Below are positions 50,787-61,062 of a stretch of DNA of 64,000 nt, one piece after another. This DNA is from Sindora glabra (Eukaryota; Streptophyta; Magnoliopsida; Fabales; Fabaceae). A program made the position numbers and the translations under genes. Each line of letters opens with the position of its first letter. The stretch's first letter is position 1. Location of the stretch: assembly GCA_020226215.1 (NCBI GenBank), contig CM035233.1, positions 27,531,150-27,595,149 on the forward strand, read 5' to 3'. Below the pieces are notes generated by a model, which was not told where the DNA came from, ran no database searches, and saw only the letters and a list, made by a program, of their open reading frames with translations.

Positions 50787-53354
50787 ACTTGCATGCAATT
50801 TATATTTGTTCATTTGTTTAAATCTTAGGAAATAAACATGTGAAAATACTAGAAAGTACATAATTATTGAATATAGTTATTTAGTAATTTCCTAATTGTG
50901 GAAGGACTATATGCCTATAATAGATGCAACCAAGGAATTTAGTGTAGATCTCATAACTTTGAAAAAAATATATAAATATTTAGGTATTAAAAAATGACCA
51001 TTTAATGGATAATTCCTCTGTAGTATAGCATCCCTTAAGGTAGGCCCTTACTTTTATGTCCATGGAAACAATTTAATAATCTTTATGGTCTTTAAGATTA
51101 AATGGTTGCTATGGACGTAAGAGCAAGGAACTACTTCAAGGATAATGTAGCTAGTTTAATTTTTATCAATATTTGTTTCCTCCATTATGTGCCCATTTCT
51201 AAATATCTAATTATCTAAAACTTTTTTTTCACTATTGCTTCCCTTACTTTATGCTTATTGCTAGGATAAGTTGTCTCAATACCTAGTTTTTTCACATTTA
51301 GTTATACAAGTTCTTTTCTGTTTGGTTCTTTTAAAAAAGAGGTCATACCTCTATTGAATTTGGTGGTAATAGGGAGAAAAGCTAACTCAAGATCCTTTTT
51401 GTGGCACTTTGGGATTGCACTTAGTAATCAATAATACAAGCTTTTCATTGTTGTTTTCATTATTAAAAAGTAAATGTAATCCTAAAAAAACACAAAGATA
51501 ATCTTGAGTTAGCTATTATTCTTACTAACATCAAATTTGAAAGAGATGTAACTTTCTTTCAAGAAAAACTAAATCAAGTTGAACCTATATTGCTAAATGT
51601 GGAAATAATAAGTATTAAGATGACTTCTCCTAGGAAAAAGTAATCATTGAGGGAAGAAATAGTAAAAAAGGTATGGGTTTCATGGCTTTGAAGAAGTAGT
51701 ACAAGATAACTAGGCATTTGAAGTGGTCATATAAAGGAGGAAATAAACAATAATAAAAATTAAACTTAGCTACAACATCCTTAAAGCAGTTCCTTAGTTT
51801 CATGTCGATGACTACCATTTTAATCCTTAAGTTTAATCTTTAAGGCTTTCAGGATTAAAATGGTTTCCATAGATATGAAAGCAAGGACCTCCTTCAAAGA
51901 TACTATAGTGTAGAGGAATTTTCATCACTATTCATTTCATCTATTATGTAATCATCTTCAAATACAAAGTTGTTTTGCATCTTTTCTTTAAATTCATAAG
52001 ACCCATACTAAGCTTCTTGGTTGCTCATGCTATGGATATGTACAAGTGGCTCCTCCTTTCACAGTTAAGAAATCATAAAATAATCATAGTGAAGTAATTA
52101 AAATTACTACTAAAGTCATAAAAAATGCCATCTATAACTTACATATAATGTAAAAAACCTCTAGCCTATAAAAATGCCACTTCCTTTTTTTTCAATTTAA
52201 GTGTGTTGCTTTATATCAAACAATGAGTTAACTCTTTTACTATTGTTTCCCTCACTCCTTTCCTTTTGCTAAGAGAAGTTATCTCATCAATACCTACTGT
52301 TTCAATGTCTAGCAGTACAAGTTTTTTCCTGTTTGATTCTCTTATAAAAAGGTTACATTTTTACTAAGTTTGGTAGGGCTAATGAGAAGATATCACCTAA
52401 TATCCTCTTTGATCCATTTGTGCATCACACTTAGCAATCAATAGGACAATCTTTGTTGCACAACTTGAAAACTAAGTATAATCCACAAATAGGTTAAAAA
52501 TGATCATAAGTTAGCTCTTATCTTTACCACTACCAAATCAATAAAGATGTAAACTCATTTACAAAAGAACCAAATATTAAATAACCTATATCATCATATG
52601 TGGAAATAGTAGGTGTTAGTGAGATGACTTTTTTTAGCAAAAGGCAGGAAATGAAGGAATCAATAATGAAGGAGGAGACTTATTATTTAATGTGAAACAA
52701 TATATTCAAGCTAAAAAAAAGAAGTGATGCTTTCGTGGGTTAGAGGTCTTTTACACTTATAAGTAAATTATGGATAACATATTTTTCACAACCTTAGTAG
52801 CATTTTTAATTTTTTCAATATGATTATTTAATAGTATCCTAATTATGAAAGGAAAAGTTACTTCTACATATCCATAGCACAAGCTACCAAAGAGCTTGTG
52901 TGGATCTCACAGCATTGAAGAAAATGTGTAAGACAACTAAGTATTCAGAGATGGTTGCATGCTGGAGAAAAAGAATAGTGATAACAATTCCCTACATTAC
53001 GATGTCCTCAAAACATTTCTTGGCTCTCATGTTCATGGCTACCATTTTAGTCCTTAAAGTTATTATTTGTGAGCACTCATAGAAATACCTAGTCATTCTA
53101 TTGAATAGTATTCTCAAATCCACTCTATTGAGGTAGTAGAGAATAAATTGAAATAGAGTTATTATTAACAAACCTAATTGAAATATGGACTTTTTTATTC
53201 CTAACTGATACTAGTATTAAATTCACTTTGTTGAGTTAGTAGTGAATGAATTCGTATAAGAACTAAATGCACACACTAATACGGAAATTTGTTGTTATGG
53301 CAAAAAAAAATAGGGAATTTGTTGTATGTCTTATCCTAGGAAACCTAATGGCAG

Positions 53355-54066
53355 AGCTAAGAATCCATGCTTAGTGGGTTTGATTTTTGCATGTTTAATT
53401 TTTAAATTTAGGATTATATTTTGAAAATTGTGTGTTTGTATGTGTGTATATATCTAGTATATGTTAAAAATTGCATAAAATTGGATTTCAAGTTATCTAT
53501 TATGGTAGCTATTGTATTTATAGTGAGGTTCAGCCTAAATAATTAAAATTCATTAGAAATTCCAAGCATTTAAAATTTGATTGTACTTTAGACTCATTAC
53601 TTCATGTTTCAATAACAAATGAAGATTCTAAAACATTTGATTAGGAATCAGAGATAAATCTTTATTTGTAGGATTCATAAGTCTTCACCAATGTCTTCTT
53701 TTTTTTTTACTGCTAATTTATTATATATAGAAGATCTATGAAATTGACAAATTAAGAATCCTTTCTAGTTCTTAATTAAATGCCTTAGAGTCTTCATTTG
53801 TTATTGAAACATAAAATTATTAATATTGTAGCACTATCAAATTTTCAATGCATGGAATTTCTAATGAATTTGAATTATTTAGGTGAACTTTACCATATCT
53901 ATTGTAATAAATAGCTTAAAACTCAATTTTATGTGATTTTTGACATATATTACATACACACATATCATTTTCAATTGAATTGTGAAATTGCTAATGTATT
54001 TAGTGTTGCAATTATCTATTTTTAAGATTTTTGAATTTTGACTCAAGCTTATGGATCCTTGATAAA
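53355..54066. repeat. Long imperfect palindrome (inverted-repeat element), ~290-bp arms
   Basis: The left arm (about 53355-53643) and right arm (about 53772-54066) are inverted copies with a spacer of about 130 bp. Matching landmarks include TTCATTAGAAATTCCA.GCAT, GTTTCAATAACAAATGAAGA, and TGTGTATATA followed by AAAAAT.(A)CATAAAATTG. The outer ends pair AAGAATCCATGCTTAG with AGGATCCATAAGCTTGAG. A transcript across this would form a long hairpin, a plausible source of small RNAs. A single-arm relative lies at 46555-46650. No protein is encoded. Confidence 0.75.
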
Positions 54067-54469
54067 AGAGTCTATAAAATGTCACTCATAATAAATACAA
54101 AAATTTAACTTAAACCAATTTCTTGATAACTTACGTGTGTATACCTTAGAGGATAGACCCCTAAATCCACATGTCGATTCATTCACTAAAATAGGTAATT
54201 TAAAAAATGCAAAATATTATGATAAACAAGTGATATGTTGGTTTCTCTCAATTTCATAAAAATATACATATTCATCATAGTACAACCTATATTAAAATGA
54301 AAGCATTCTAGCAGTAACAACCAATTAAGAATTAAGGAATAACAAAAAAAGAATTACCTCAATTGTGCAACCTACTACATTAGAATGAGTTACCTTAACC
54401 TTACAACCTACCAATGTTGTCATAGCTAGGGCATAAATTGAGAAGAAACATTAAATCTATCATTAAGTG

Positions 54470-55010
54470 AGTCAGAAATATTCAACTTTACAAAAAATAT
54501 CACTACGTAGGTGTAAATTATTCATAAATCACAAATCTAAATGTCAAAAAAATGGAAAAACTCCTAAAAAAGTTCATTTTTTTTACAAAATGATTACCAA
54601 TACAATAATCAATCATCAAAATGTTTAATAATGAAACAAATATCACCACAATATATCAACTCATTAGAAATCATAAAACTAAATCCTAAAAAAATGTGAA
54701 AAACTCCTTAAAAGTAATTTTTTTTTACAAAATTACCACCAATATAACAATTAGTCACTAAAATATTCAACAATGAAAAAAATATCATAAATCACAAAAC
54801 TAAAACCCAAAAGACAAAATAAAAATTGAAAAACTACCTAAAATTTAATTTTTTTTTACAAAACAATTACTAATATAAAAATCAATCACTAAAATATTTG
54901 ACAATGAAACAAATATTACTACAATATATCAACTTTTCATCAATCATAAAACTAAATAAAAAAAAAAAACAATGATAGACTAACAAACTAAGATGAAATG
55001 GAAAAAACTC
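54470..55010. repeat. ~140-bp tandem repeats
   Basis: Three clear diverged units are anchored on GAAAAACTCCTAAAA followed by TTTTTTTTACAAAA at 54556, 54698 and 54828, with a weaker fourth near 55003. Each also carries ATCACTAAAATATT..ACAATGAAA and ATATCAACT blocks. They lie just inside the right CACTA-like end, where such elements often have subterminal repeats. Confidence 0.7.
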
Positions 55011-55603
55011 ACTAATTAAAATACTCACTAAAGCTAGGAGAACAAAGTGGTGGTAGCATATGACAATGACGAAGGCAACACGATGGCTGAGGGCGTTGTA
55101 ATAGTGAAGGAGGAGAGAGGGAGAAGAGAAAGAGTAAGGGAAAAAAAATGAGAGATTTAGTGCTGAGGACTGATATATAATGCCATTTAGTGATAGAATT
55201 AGCGATAGATACATCCATCGCTAAATAATGCTTAATGGAATGTTGTGTTTAAACTATTGATGGATTTACGAATACCTATCACTAAATCTGTTGCTACTTT
55301 AAAAAAAATTACTCCATTACCAAATAATTTTTAAATTTTCTATTTAAAAATTTGTCACTAAGTCCATTGGTAATTTGTTTCCCTAACTTTTTAAATTCAT
55401 CATTATTTCAATCAATAAATTATGCTAATAAAATTAGCAACAAATAAAGCTTGAAATGGAAAAATTTTAGAAATATAACAAAATTAGTGAGGGTTGCTCA
55501 ACTTTTCGTTTAATTCACAAGACAAATATAACTCTTGGAATCCCATTTATTAGTGAAAAATTATCTTTAAATCCATCACTAAAATTTTGTTGCTAAATAC
55601 ATG

Positions 55604-55690
<87 letters not shown>
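55604..55690. repeat. (ATAC)n-(AT)n compound microsatellite
   Basis: Seven or so ATAC units run directly into about 60 bases of alternating A and T, and abut the TTTGTAGTG terminus. The assembled length may be unreliable. Confidence 0.95.
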
Positions 55691-55694
<4 letters not shown>

Positions 55695-55698
55695 AGTG

Positions 55699-57237
55699 TA
55701 ACCTTTCAAAATTTTTAACTCATGATACATGTTTTTTGGTAGGATGTTGAATTTATTTAATTTTTATTATAAATATTCTAGTGGGAAAAACAAAATTGAT
55801 GTTAAAAAAATCATGTTAATACTTCACATTAGATATGAAATGCAAAAGAAAAAAAAATCTAGATGAAAAGAACTCAAGTTTTTTAGTAAAAAATCAATGT
55901 GATAACCATTTTTTACTTTGATTATATAACTAATATTAAAATTAATTTATAATGATGCTTAATTAGATGTTAATCAGAAATTAAAGTGTAATTTGTTAAA
56001 TATATGTTGTTTATCCACATTCTATAGTAATGACATCATTTGTGTAGTCATTAATTCAAATTCATAAATTATTGCTCATTATACTAGTACATAATATAAT
56101 TTTAACAAGATTTGCCTTGAAACAGCAAATATAACCAATATGATTTCTTATAACTTTATTCATTACAAGCTGCAACTTTTTTTTTATAAAATCTTAGATT
56201 AGTGTTGTAAGAAGTTGCAACTTTTTAATAAAGCCTATATATTTTTGTATAATGAGTATAATTATTGAAATTTTGATAAAAGAATTATAAAATTTCATGA
56301 AAACACTGTAGTTATAAATACTGTAAACATTTGCAACTTACAGTAAAAAAACTTGCGGCTTCACATTAAAAAAAAGTGAATTCTACTATATTTTAAAGTT
56401 TTCAAAACTTGAATTGATGTAATAATTTCAAAAATTATTAATTTAATTACATTTATTAAAAATTGAATAAATATAATCATATAGTTTTAAGTTAATGATT
56501 TCAAAACTTCTTACATTGAATTTTGAAATCTTAACTACACTGTAAGAAGCACCGGTATAAAATTCACGTAAGTTTCTTCAAAGTCGTAACACTCATATTT
56601 TAATCACAAGTTCTCAAAACTGAAAAAGGGGGGAAAAACAATCAATCATCTAACATTGAAGTGAATATTCTAGAGATGGCCGATGTGACAAACACCGGGT
56701 TTACAAGCCGCCAAAAAACCATTAAACATTTATTCTAGAAGAAGTATTATACATACCGAAAATAATAATTTTAAAATTGAATTTTAAATTTTTATATTAA
56801 TTAAATTGAATTTTATAATTTTATTTTATCATTTTATATTTAATAATAATTATTAATTTATATTCATAATTTAATTTAAAATTTTATTTTTAATATATAT
56901 AATATAACTGTTCTTCTAAAATAAATAATGGTAATATTACTCTTATATTCTTCTATTCATTCTTCCTTCACAAATTATGAAGTGTACAATTTTATGAATT
57001 GGACTGCTATTAAAAAGCAATAAATGCTTACTTTCTTTTTAGAAATTGAAAGTTTGCATTTTCCAAATAAGTAATAACTAACTAGAAATGTGGCAGTGCA
57101 ATTTGCTTACGTAAATTTTTTTCCTAATTATGAGAATATATTTTAATTAACCGAACCAAACGCAAATTGAGCTTTAGCTTGAAAGTCGAAACATGGGCTC
57201 TTGCAAGAAGACTCGCATGGTCAAATTACGCCAGCTT
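55699..57237. other. AT-rich 3' flank of the gene at 57238
   Basis: There is no gene. This is the region downstream of the minus-strand gene, so its transcript end and polyadenylation signal should lie in the right-hand part. A TTTATT (AATAAA on the minus strand) occurs near 56882, about 355 bases past the stop, but closer weak signals may be used instead. Confidence 0.5.
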
Positions 57238-57951
57238 CTAATCACGTGGCATCCCGCGCCCTTTGACAGGAAAAGGACAACCTTTTACGACGTCGTTTGC
57301 TCGCTTTATTTTGCGGTCAAAAGCCAGGAGCCTCAATATCCTACCCCATCTTCCGCCCTTGTTCTTCCCCACGTCCCCTTGCTCCGCCACCGGAAACATC
57401 TTTGTCGCCGTAGCTTTCCGGCTCTGCCGGCCTCTAATGTCTACCAAGTCCATCTCAGCAGGCAATCTTGACATCCCAAATAAAAGCAAAGACCATCTGG
57501 ACTTCGTGTTTGATCTCATCAACGAAGCCTTCCCTACCGAATAGGGTTTTGTTTTCCTCATAGAGCATGGAAAAGTAGAATAATTTTCAGTCTTTCTCTG
57601 TAATTTAGGGCCTCCTTGAAAGTTCAAATCCCTCTGAGAATTATCTTTGTATGGAATGATTTTACCGCAGAAGATGATGCTTGTCTGCTCTGCATTTGCA
57701 AGAGTTGATGCTGTGAGCTCTCCCCTCGAAAACTCGAATAAGTCATCGCCGTTGCCGTCATCGTAATCACATGATGATGAGCTCTGGCCGTCTTCTTTGG
57801 AGAAAACATCCGACTGAGCTGAATCGGAGCTGTAAATTGGAAGATCGCAAAAGGAAAGAGTTTCTTCTACTTCATATTCCTCTTCTTGCAGATAAATACT
57901 GCTTTCTTCATTGCCTGATTCATGATCTAACTGAAAACTTTTGGCTGCCAT
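57238..57951 (-). CDS. Plant-specific protein of unknown function, 237 aa, intact single exon
   Basis: This is the only convincing intact gene in the window. I place the start at 57949-57951 because the ATG has the context AAAAATGGCT. The in-frame extension upstream crosses the TATA box and looks like untranslated sequence. From the N-terminus there is an acidic head with SSIYL and LSFCDLPIY (18-40), a Ser/Asp-rich stretch (41-70), LFEFS (71-75), and IIFCGKIIPYKD (92-103). A conserved-looking core, KSRW..LLFGM.RLPAEMDL followed by DIRGRQSRK, spans 150-179, and the C-terminus is basic (199-237). There is no signal peptide, membrane segment or catalytic motif. The core resembles small uncharacterised Arabidopsis proteins (from memory, the At1g48780/At3g18300/At1g67035 type). 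The basic core and tail may indicate a nuclear or nucleic-acid-associated role, but that is inference. Codon use is GC-richer than its surroundings. The plus-strand frames 57193-57544 and 57771-57992 and the 57624-57809 frame are shadows. Confidence 0.85.
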   Translation of the reverse strand: MAAKSFQLDHESGNEESSIYLQEEEYEVEETLSFCDLPIYSSDSAQSDVFSKEDGQSSSSCDYDDGNGDDLFEFSRGELTASTLANAEQTSIIFCGKIIPYKDNSQRDLNFQGGPKLQRKTENYSTFPCSMRKTKPYSVGKASLMRSNTKSRWSLLLFGMSRLPAEMDLVDIRGRQSRKATATKMFPVAEQGDVGKNKGGRWGRILRLLAFDRKIKRANDVVKGCPFPVKGRGMPRD

Positions 57952-58038
57952 TTTTACATCAAAGAGGGAATCAGAAGTGTGTGTGTATATAAAACTGGGT
58001 TCATTGAAGTTTGACACTGACAGAATAGCAATGAAGCA

Positions 58039-58051
58039 CTTATATATATAG
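58039..58051 (-). promoter_or_regulatory. TATA box of the 57238-57951 gene
   Basis: CTATATATATAAG on the minus strand, about 90 bases upstream of the ATG. This predicts a start of transcription near 58010 and a 5' leader of about 60 bases, which is normal for a plant gene. The leader contains a short CA-rich tract (ACACACACTTCTG). Confidence 0.6.
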
Positions 58052-58759
58052 CATATAGGGTGTAAAAGAAGGATCGCTTGTTTGATGAGGATGACTTCTA
58101 GATGAATAGGACTGAACAAAGAACTGAAGGAGACAATTGACAATAAAAATATGGAGTTTGTTCTAGAATCGCAGGTGGGAAAGCTAAGTAAAAGTAGTTA
58201 TATATAATTATATATTCGGAAAGAACAATTAAAAAAATTTAGATCAAATTACTCTCTTTCTCTAGATAGTGTCTTTTCTTTTATGATAGGCGGAAAATTC
58301 AACTCATTTTATAGAATCACTTCAACTAATCTGCAAATGAATTCAAAATATTTTTAAAATATATTAAAAATTATGAAATTTAATTTAAAATAATTTTTAA
58401 TTGTATTATTGTGAATGAATAAAATTATTAATACAATATGTCTCTTGTGCCAAATGCAATAAATTTCAATGAATTCATTGACAAATTTAATGAGTTTCAC
58501 AATGTACATATGTCATAAAAATAAAAATTATAAATAGATTAAAATTTTATTTTAACTTAAATTCTAATATTATTCAAAAAAATATTTAAAAAGGAAAAGC
58601 TAAACATACTTTTTCATAAATTGAGTAGAATTGTATTTCCCTTCTTTTATTTTTAGAAATATAAACTAATCTTATTTTTCATAAATATATATATGTAGTC
58701 ATTTTTTTTTTCTCTTTTGAATTCTTACCCCAAATAAAAAATGTATAAGAATATTCTAA
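58052..58759. other. Upstream region of the gene, promoter side
   Basis: This is about 700 bp between the TATA box and the Harbinger-like element. It is AT-rich. A CT-rich stretch (CTCTCTTTCTCTAG) lies near 58250. No well-defined cis-element other than the TATA box can be called. Confidence 0.4.
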
Positions 58760-61059
58760 GGGAGTGTTTGGTTCATAGAATATTTTTTACATTCTCAAGA
58801 ATATTTCATAAGAATGTTATATTCTTATGTTTAGTTCAAATTTTCAAAAAATTTACTCAGGAATATAATATTCTCGGAATGTTTTAGAGCCTAACTTTCC
58901 CCTCAAATATTTCTATGGAAAAAGGTAAGTATCTTAAATTCCCATCCCATGGGAATGTTAATATTAAAGTAAAAAAATAATTTTACCTCCATTTTTTTAT
59001 ACCCTCATTAATTCTAAAATTTTTTTATTTTTATTTTTTAATTTTAACTTATATTTTTAATTTTTAATTTTTTTAATAACAAGTATAATCACACTAAATA
59101 AGTAAAAAGATAATTTTTATATTCCAATTCTAATTTACTTTGAAATTTTTTATTTTTATTTTTATGTTTAATTTTTAACTTATATTTTTTATTTTTTCAT
59201 GATAACAAGGATAATTATATTAAATAAGTAAAAAGTAAATAAATAAATTCTAATTCTAACTTTTAAAAGTATGAATAATTTGTATTACAACTCTTAAAAA
59301 TAATTTTCTATAATTTTATTTAAAGTTTATCATTTTTATATTTAATTCATAAAAAAATTATAATTCTTTAAATAATTTTTTACTATAGATAAAATTAAAA
59401 TTTGATTTAATTATAGTCGATTTTCAATCCTAAATCAAAGTTCCTAACTTTGCCAAAAAAAATATGATATAACTCATCTAAGATTATATTAGGCCATGAT
59501 TTGAACTTGTTATTTTAATTAATCCAATCAATATTTTAACTTATGCCTCATATGGATATTTGTTAATTTTTTATTGTTAACATAAAAATGATTTATATAT
59601 AATAAAAGAAAAAGTTACAAGGTATTAAAATTTAATTTTAATATTTATTTTAAAATTTATTCATTTAATTTTATAAATAATAATTTTTTAATATTCTAAA
59701 TATCAGAAGTGAGTTATAGAACATTAATTAAATTATGATTTATATATATTTAATTTGAAATATAATTCTTAAATTTTAATATAAAAATATTAATAAAATT
59801 TAAATAAATAAATTTTAATTTTTAAATAATTTTATAAAAATATAATATACAATTAATTCAATTAAAATTTTATATTAAAATGATAAATTATTTAAAATAT
59901 TAATATATATAATTTAATTTAAAATATAATATTGAAAACTAATAATAATATGATATAAATATGAAATATTTTATATATATTTTAGTTGAGATTATACAAA
60001 TTAAGATTATAAGTAAATTAATTCATTTAATTTGAATAATTAATAGATTAGATTAGGATTGATTCAAAATGTTGATTTACTAACTTATTTAAGAATTAAA
60101 AATTAAAATTTACTTTTTTTATTTTTAAATTTTAAGATATTATTTTTTAATTATCAATATAAATAATATATCATCTCTTTATAAATATATATAAATAATA
60201 TTTTTATAAAAATATTTATCAATAAAATAAATGAACACTTAATTTCTTTTCATATTTGAATAAAGAAAAAGGATAAAAAAGCACATTTAAAGATAAAATA
60301 AGTGATTATTATATTTTAATTATTTAAAAATTTAAAATTTTTTATTTTTTTTCAATTTAAATTTAAAAGAAATTATTTATCTTCTTTCTCTCTTATTTTT
60401 TTTCAAAAAAAAGAATTTTTTCTCAACAATGAAAAAAATTACTTATTTATTTTATATAATTAATTATATAAATATTCATATTCAAATTCTTAAAATTTTT
60501 AATATTTTATATATTAAATTATTTATTATATTTTAATCAAATATAATTTAAATTATTAATTTATTTAGTCTTCAAAAAAATTTATTCATATATTTTTAAT
60601 TAAATATATAATTTATTTCAATTTATAACAAAAAAATTGATAAGGAAATTTTTTGAAAAAGTAATAAAACTTATACGAATATAAAATGTGAACCAAATAT
60701 GAAAATATAATATGTCTCGGATTATGAAAAAATATTTTCAAGAATATATATATTGAACAAAATATAAGAATCTTACAATCTCATAAATCATATACTTGAA
60801 AATCACATTCCTGGGAATCATATAATTAAATCTATAATTTATTTCAATTTATGACAAAAAATTGATAAGGATTTTTTTTGAAAAAGTAATAAAATTCCTA
60901 AGAATATAAAGTATGAATCAAATATGAAAATATAATATGTCTCGGAATATGAAAAAATATTACTAAGAATATATAGATTGAATAAAATATAAGAATCTTA
61001 CGATATACTTAGAAATCACATTCCTAGGAATGTAAGATTTCATAAGCCAAATGTCACCC
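58760..61059. mobile_element. PIF/Harbinger-like non-autonomous element, 2300 bp
   Basis: The left end is GGGAGTGTTTGGTTCATAGA and the right end, read inward on the other strand, is GGGTGACATTTGGCTTATGA. The imperfect inverted match continues for about 45 bases (TTACATTC then AAGAAT / AGGAAT). Both ends are flanked by TAA (58757-58759 and 61060-61062), the 3-bp target type of Harbinger/Tourist elements. The inside is extremely AT-rich with no transposase frame. It carries a tandem duplication near the right end. It sits about 0.7 kb upstream of the only intact gene. It is large for a MITE; a composite or internally expanded element is possible. Confidence 0.6.
60600..61040. repeat. ~225-bp tandem duplication within the Harbinger-like element
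   Basis: 60600-60822 and 60828-61040 share ATAATTTATTTCAATTTAT, TTGATAAGGA, AAAAAGTAATAAAA, AATATAATATGTCTCGGA and ATATAAGAATCTTAC in that order, ending at AATCACATTCCT. The duplication includes the inner part of the right terminal inverted repeat. Confidence 0.8.
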
Positions 61060-61062
61060 TAA

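Larger units (their letters stand above)
48528..53062. repeat. Three head-to-tail foldback units
   Basis: One arm sequence (starting near GGATTAAAATGG, then ATGGACATGAAAGCAAGGAA, a CTCC..TTATG block and AGCTCCTTGG) occurs six times in alternating orientation: right at 48528, left ending 51083, right at 51090, left ending 51829, right at 51841, left ending 53062. This makes three units of the form arm-middle-inverted arm: about 2.55 kb (1.05 kb without the nested LTR), 0.74 kb and 1.22 kb. The middles of units 2 and 3 also align (CTTTGCTTATTGCTAGGA-like, then GTACAAGTTTTTTCCTGTTT). Arms of about 200-260 bp recall Mutator-like long terminal inverted repeats, but no 9-bp duplications were found. 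The 51630-51818 and 52900-53082 frames are within the arms. Confidence 0.65.
47666..55698 (-). mobile_element. Candidate CACTA-like (En/Spm) element, or two unrelated ends
   Basis: The left side begins CACTAAAAAATCC. The right side ends TTTGTAGTG, the reverse of CACTACAAA. Both flanks hold many AGTGATGG / TTAGCGATAG-type direct and inverted subterminal motifs (47690-47990 and 55150-55600), as in plant CACTA elements whose motif is TTTAGCGACGG; here most CpGs have become TG or CA. A GA-rich leader-like stretch at 55070-55160 suggests a minus-strand transcript start. The 3-bp flanks differ (TGG before, TAA after), so a matching target duplication is missing, and no transposase domain was recognised inside. 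The two ends may belong to different elements. Confidence 0.4.

Noticed and set aside
54882..55218. Minus-strand open frames of 110 and 68 codons
   Set aside because: Low-complexity Ser/Leu/Phe translations of a GA-rich leader and AT-rich DNA near the CACTA-like end; two frames overlap and neither has a motif.
57193..57992. Plus-strand frames (92, 93 and 73 codons) opposite the intact gene
   Set aside because: They are antisense shadows of the 57238-57951 coding sequence, with no independent promoter or motif.
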